This document shows positions 14,460-14,658 of a stretch of DNA of 14,658 nucleotides, in pieces. How positions within the stretch are numbered: the first letter of the stretch is position 1; each line of letters opens with the position of its first letter. Location of the stretch: assembly GCA_009779395.1 (NCBI GenBank), contig WREJ01000008.1:1-14658 (forward strand). The letters run 5' to 3'. This stretch comes from Coriobacteriia bacterium. Its GTDB lineage: Bacteria; Actinomycetota; Coriobacteriia; WRKU01; WQUG01. The position numbers and the translations under genes were made by a program. The notes below the pieces were generated by a model. The model had not been told where the DNA came from. It did no database searches and worked only from the letters and a program-made list of their open reading frames with translations.

Positions 14460-14658
14460 ATGTCACAGGGTAGTCCACAAGCTAGTTCACCAGGCACTTC
14501 AGCAGATACGTCGTCGGCGACTGCAGCAGCAAAGCTGTTTGGAACTGACGGCATTCGTGGTGTTGCCAATACAGAGCTGACCCCAGAACTTGCCTTCAAG
14601 CTGGGTCGTGCGCTTTTGGCTGTCTTGCCTGATGCTGCTTTTACGGCTCCCGCAGGCG
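14460..14658 (+). CDS. glmM: Phosphoglucosamine mutase, N-terminal part (cut by window end)
   Basis: It converts glucosamine-6-phosphate to glucosamine-1-phosphate for peptidoglycan precursor synthesis. Only the first 66 residues are present. KLFGTDGIRGVANTELTPEL is the N-terminal signature of GlmM; the active-site phosphoserine loop lies beyond the window. ATG 14460 follows AAAGAGG (14447-14453) by 6 nt. About 24 Ser/Ala/Thr-rich residues precede the conserved KLFGTDG, where most family members begin with only a few; the start could be later, but no other ATG or GTG with a ribosome site is evident. Its place after rplM-rpsI is typical of Actinomycetota. Confidence 0.93.
   Translation, partial: MSQGSPQASSPGTSADTSSATAAAKLFGTDGIRGVANTELTPELAFKLGRALLAVLPDAAFTAPAG

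Noticed and set aside
13378..14478. A 366-codon minus-strand ORF and a 172-codon minus-strand ORF opposite rpsI
   Set aside because: They are the reverse reading of the Lys/Ala-rich repeats (giving CCWFF- and AAGFFAAGF-like runs). rpsI on the plus strand is certain.

Overview
The window most likely comes from a small-to-moderate genome of an actinobacterium (Actinomycetota). The evidence is the rplM-rpsI-glmM gene order, an actinobacterial-looking L13 and S9, Lys/Ala-rich tails on TopA and S9, and base composition near 50% GC by eye. The topoisomerase I also resembles Saccharibacteria/Bacteroidetes-type TopA, so the phylum is not certain and I do not name a genus. Two large Gram-positive-style surface proteins (Lys/Glu/Asn isopeptide-type domains, a P[T/S]GL motif, a terminal membrane anchor) suggest a host-associated or biofilm lifestyle.

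Left part (1-3420): the 3' end of a tRNA; about 380 bp of direct and inverted repeats; then a promoter with two dyads and a gene for a seven-bladed RCC1-like surface protein. A run of 13 G lies between its start codon and its signal peptide. In this sequence the run puts the signal peptide and mature protein out of frame; 14 or 11 G would restore a continuous reading frame. This is the classic layout of a slipped-strand, phase-variable gene. A perfect 16-bp hairpin ends the unit.

Intergenic island (3420-3872): nine copies of an 11-mer (consensus TTTAAKCRAW) in exact 11-bp register, like an extended array of OmpR/PhoB-type boxes. They stand upstream of a 34-codon ORF for a single-span membrane peptide. 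Opposite its 3' end is a complete minus-strand RNA gene: a TTGACG-18-TAAGAT promoter, about 80 nt of RNA, and a hairpin followed by a T-run. A 15+7-bp inverted repeat joins the two ends of the unit. Together this looks like an undescribed type I toxin-antitoxin locus, possibly under control of the array.

Middle part (3885-9075): four closely packed plus-strand genes: topA (probably leaderless), a threonine-aldolase-like PLP enzyme (ATGA overlap), a zinc-ribbon/three-span membrane protein (GTGA overlap) and a membrane-anchored transglutaminase-like protein. They probably form one transcription unit. The shared function, if any, of the last two with topA is unknown.

Right part (9076-14658): a convergent 1250-residue pectate-lyase-like adhesin on the minus strand, an AT-rich divergent control region, then rplM, rpsI with a very long (about 143-residue) Lys/Ala-rich N-terminal extension, a hairpin, and the start of glmM, which runs off the window.
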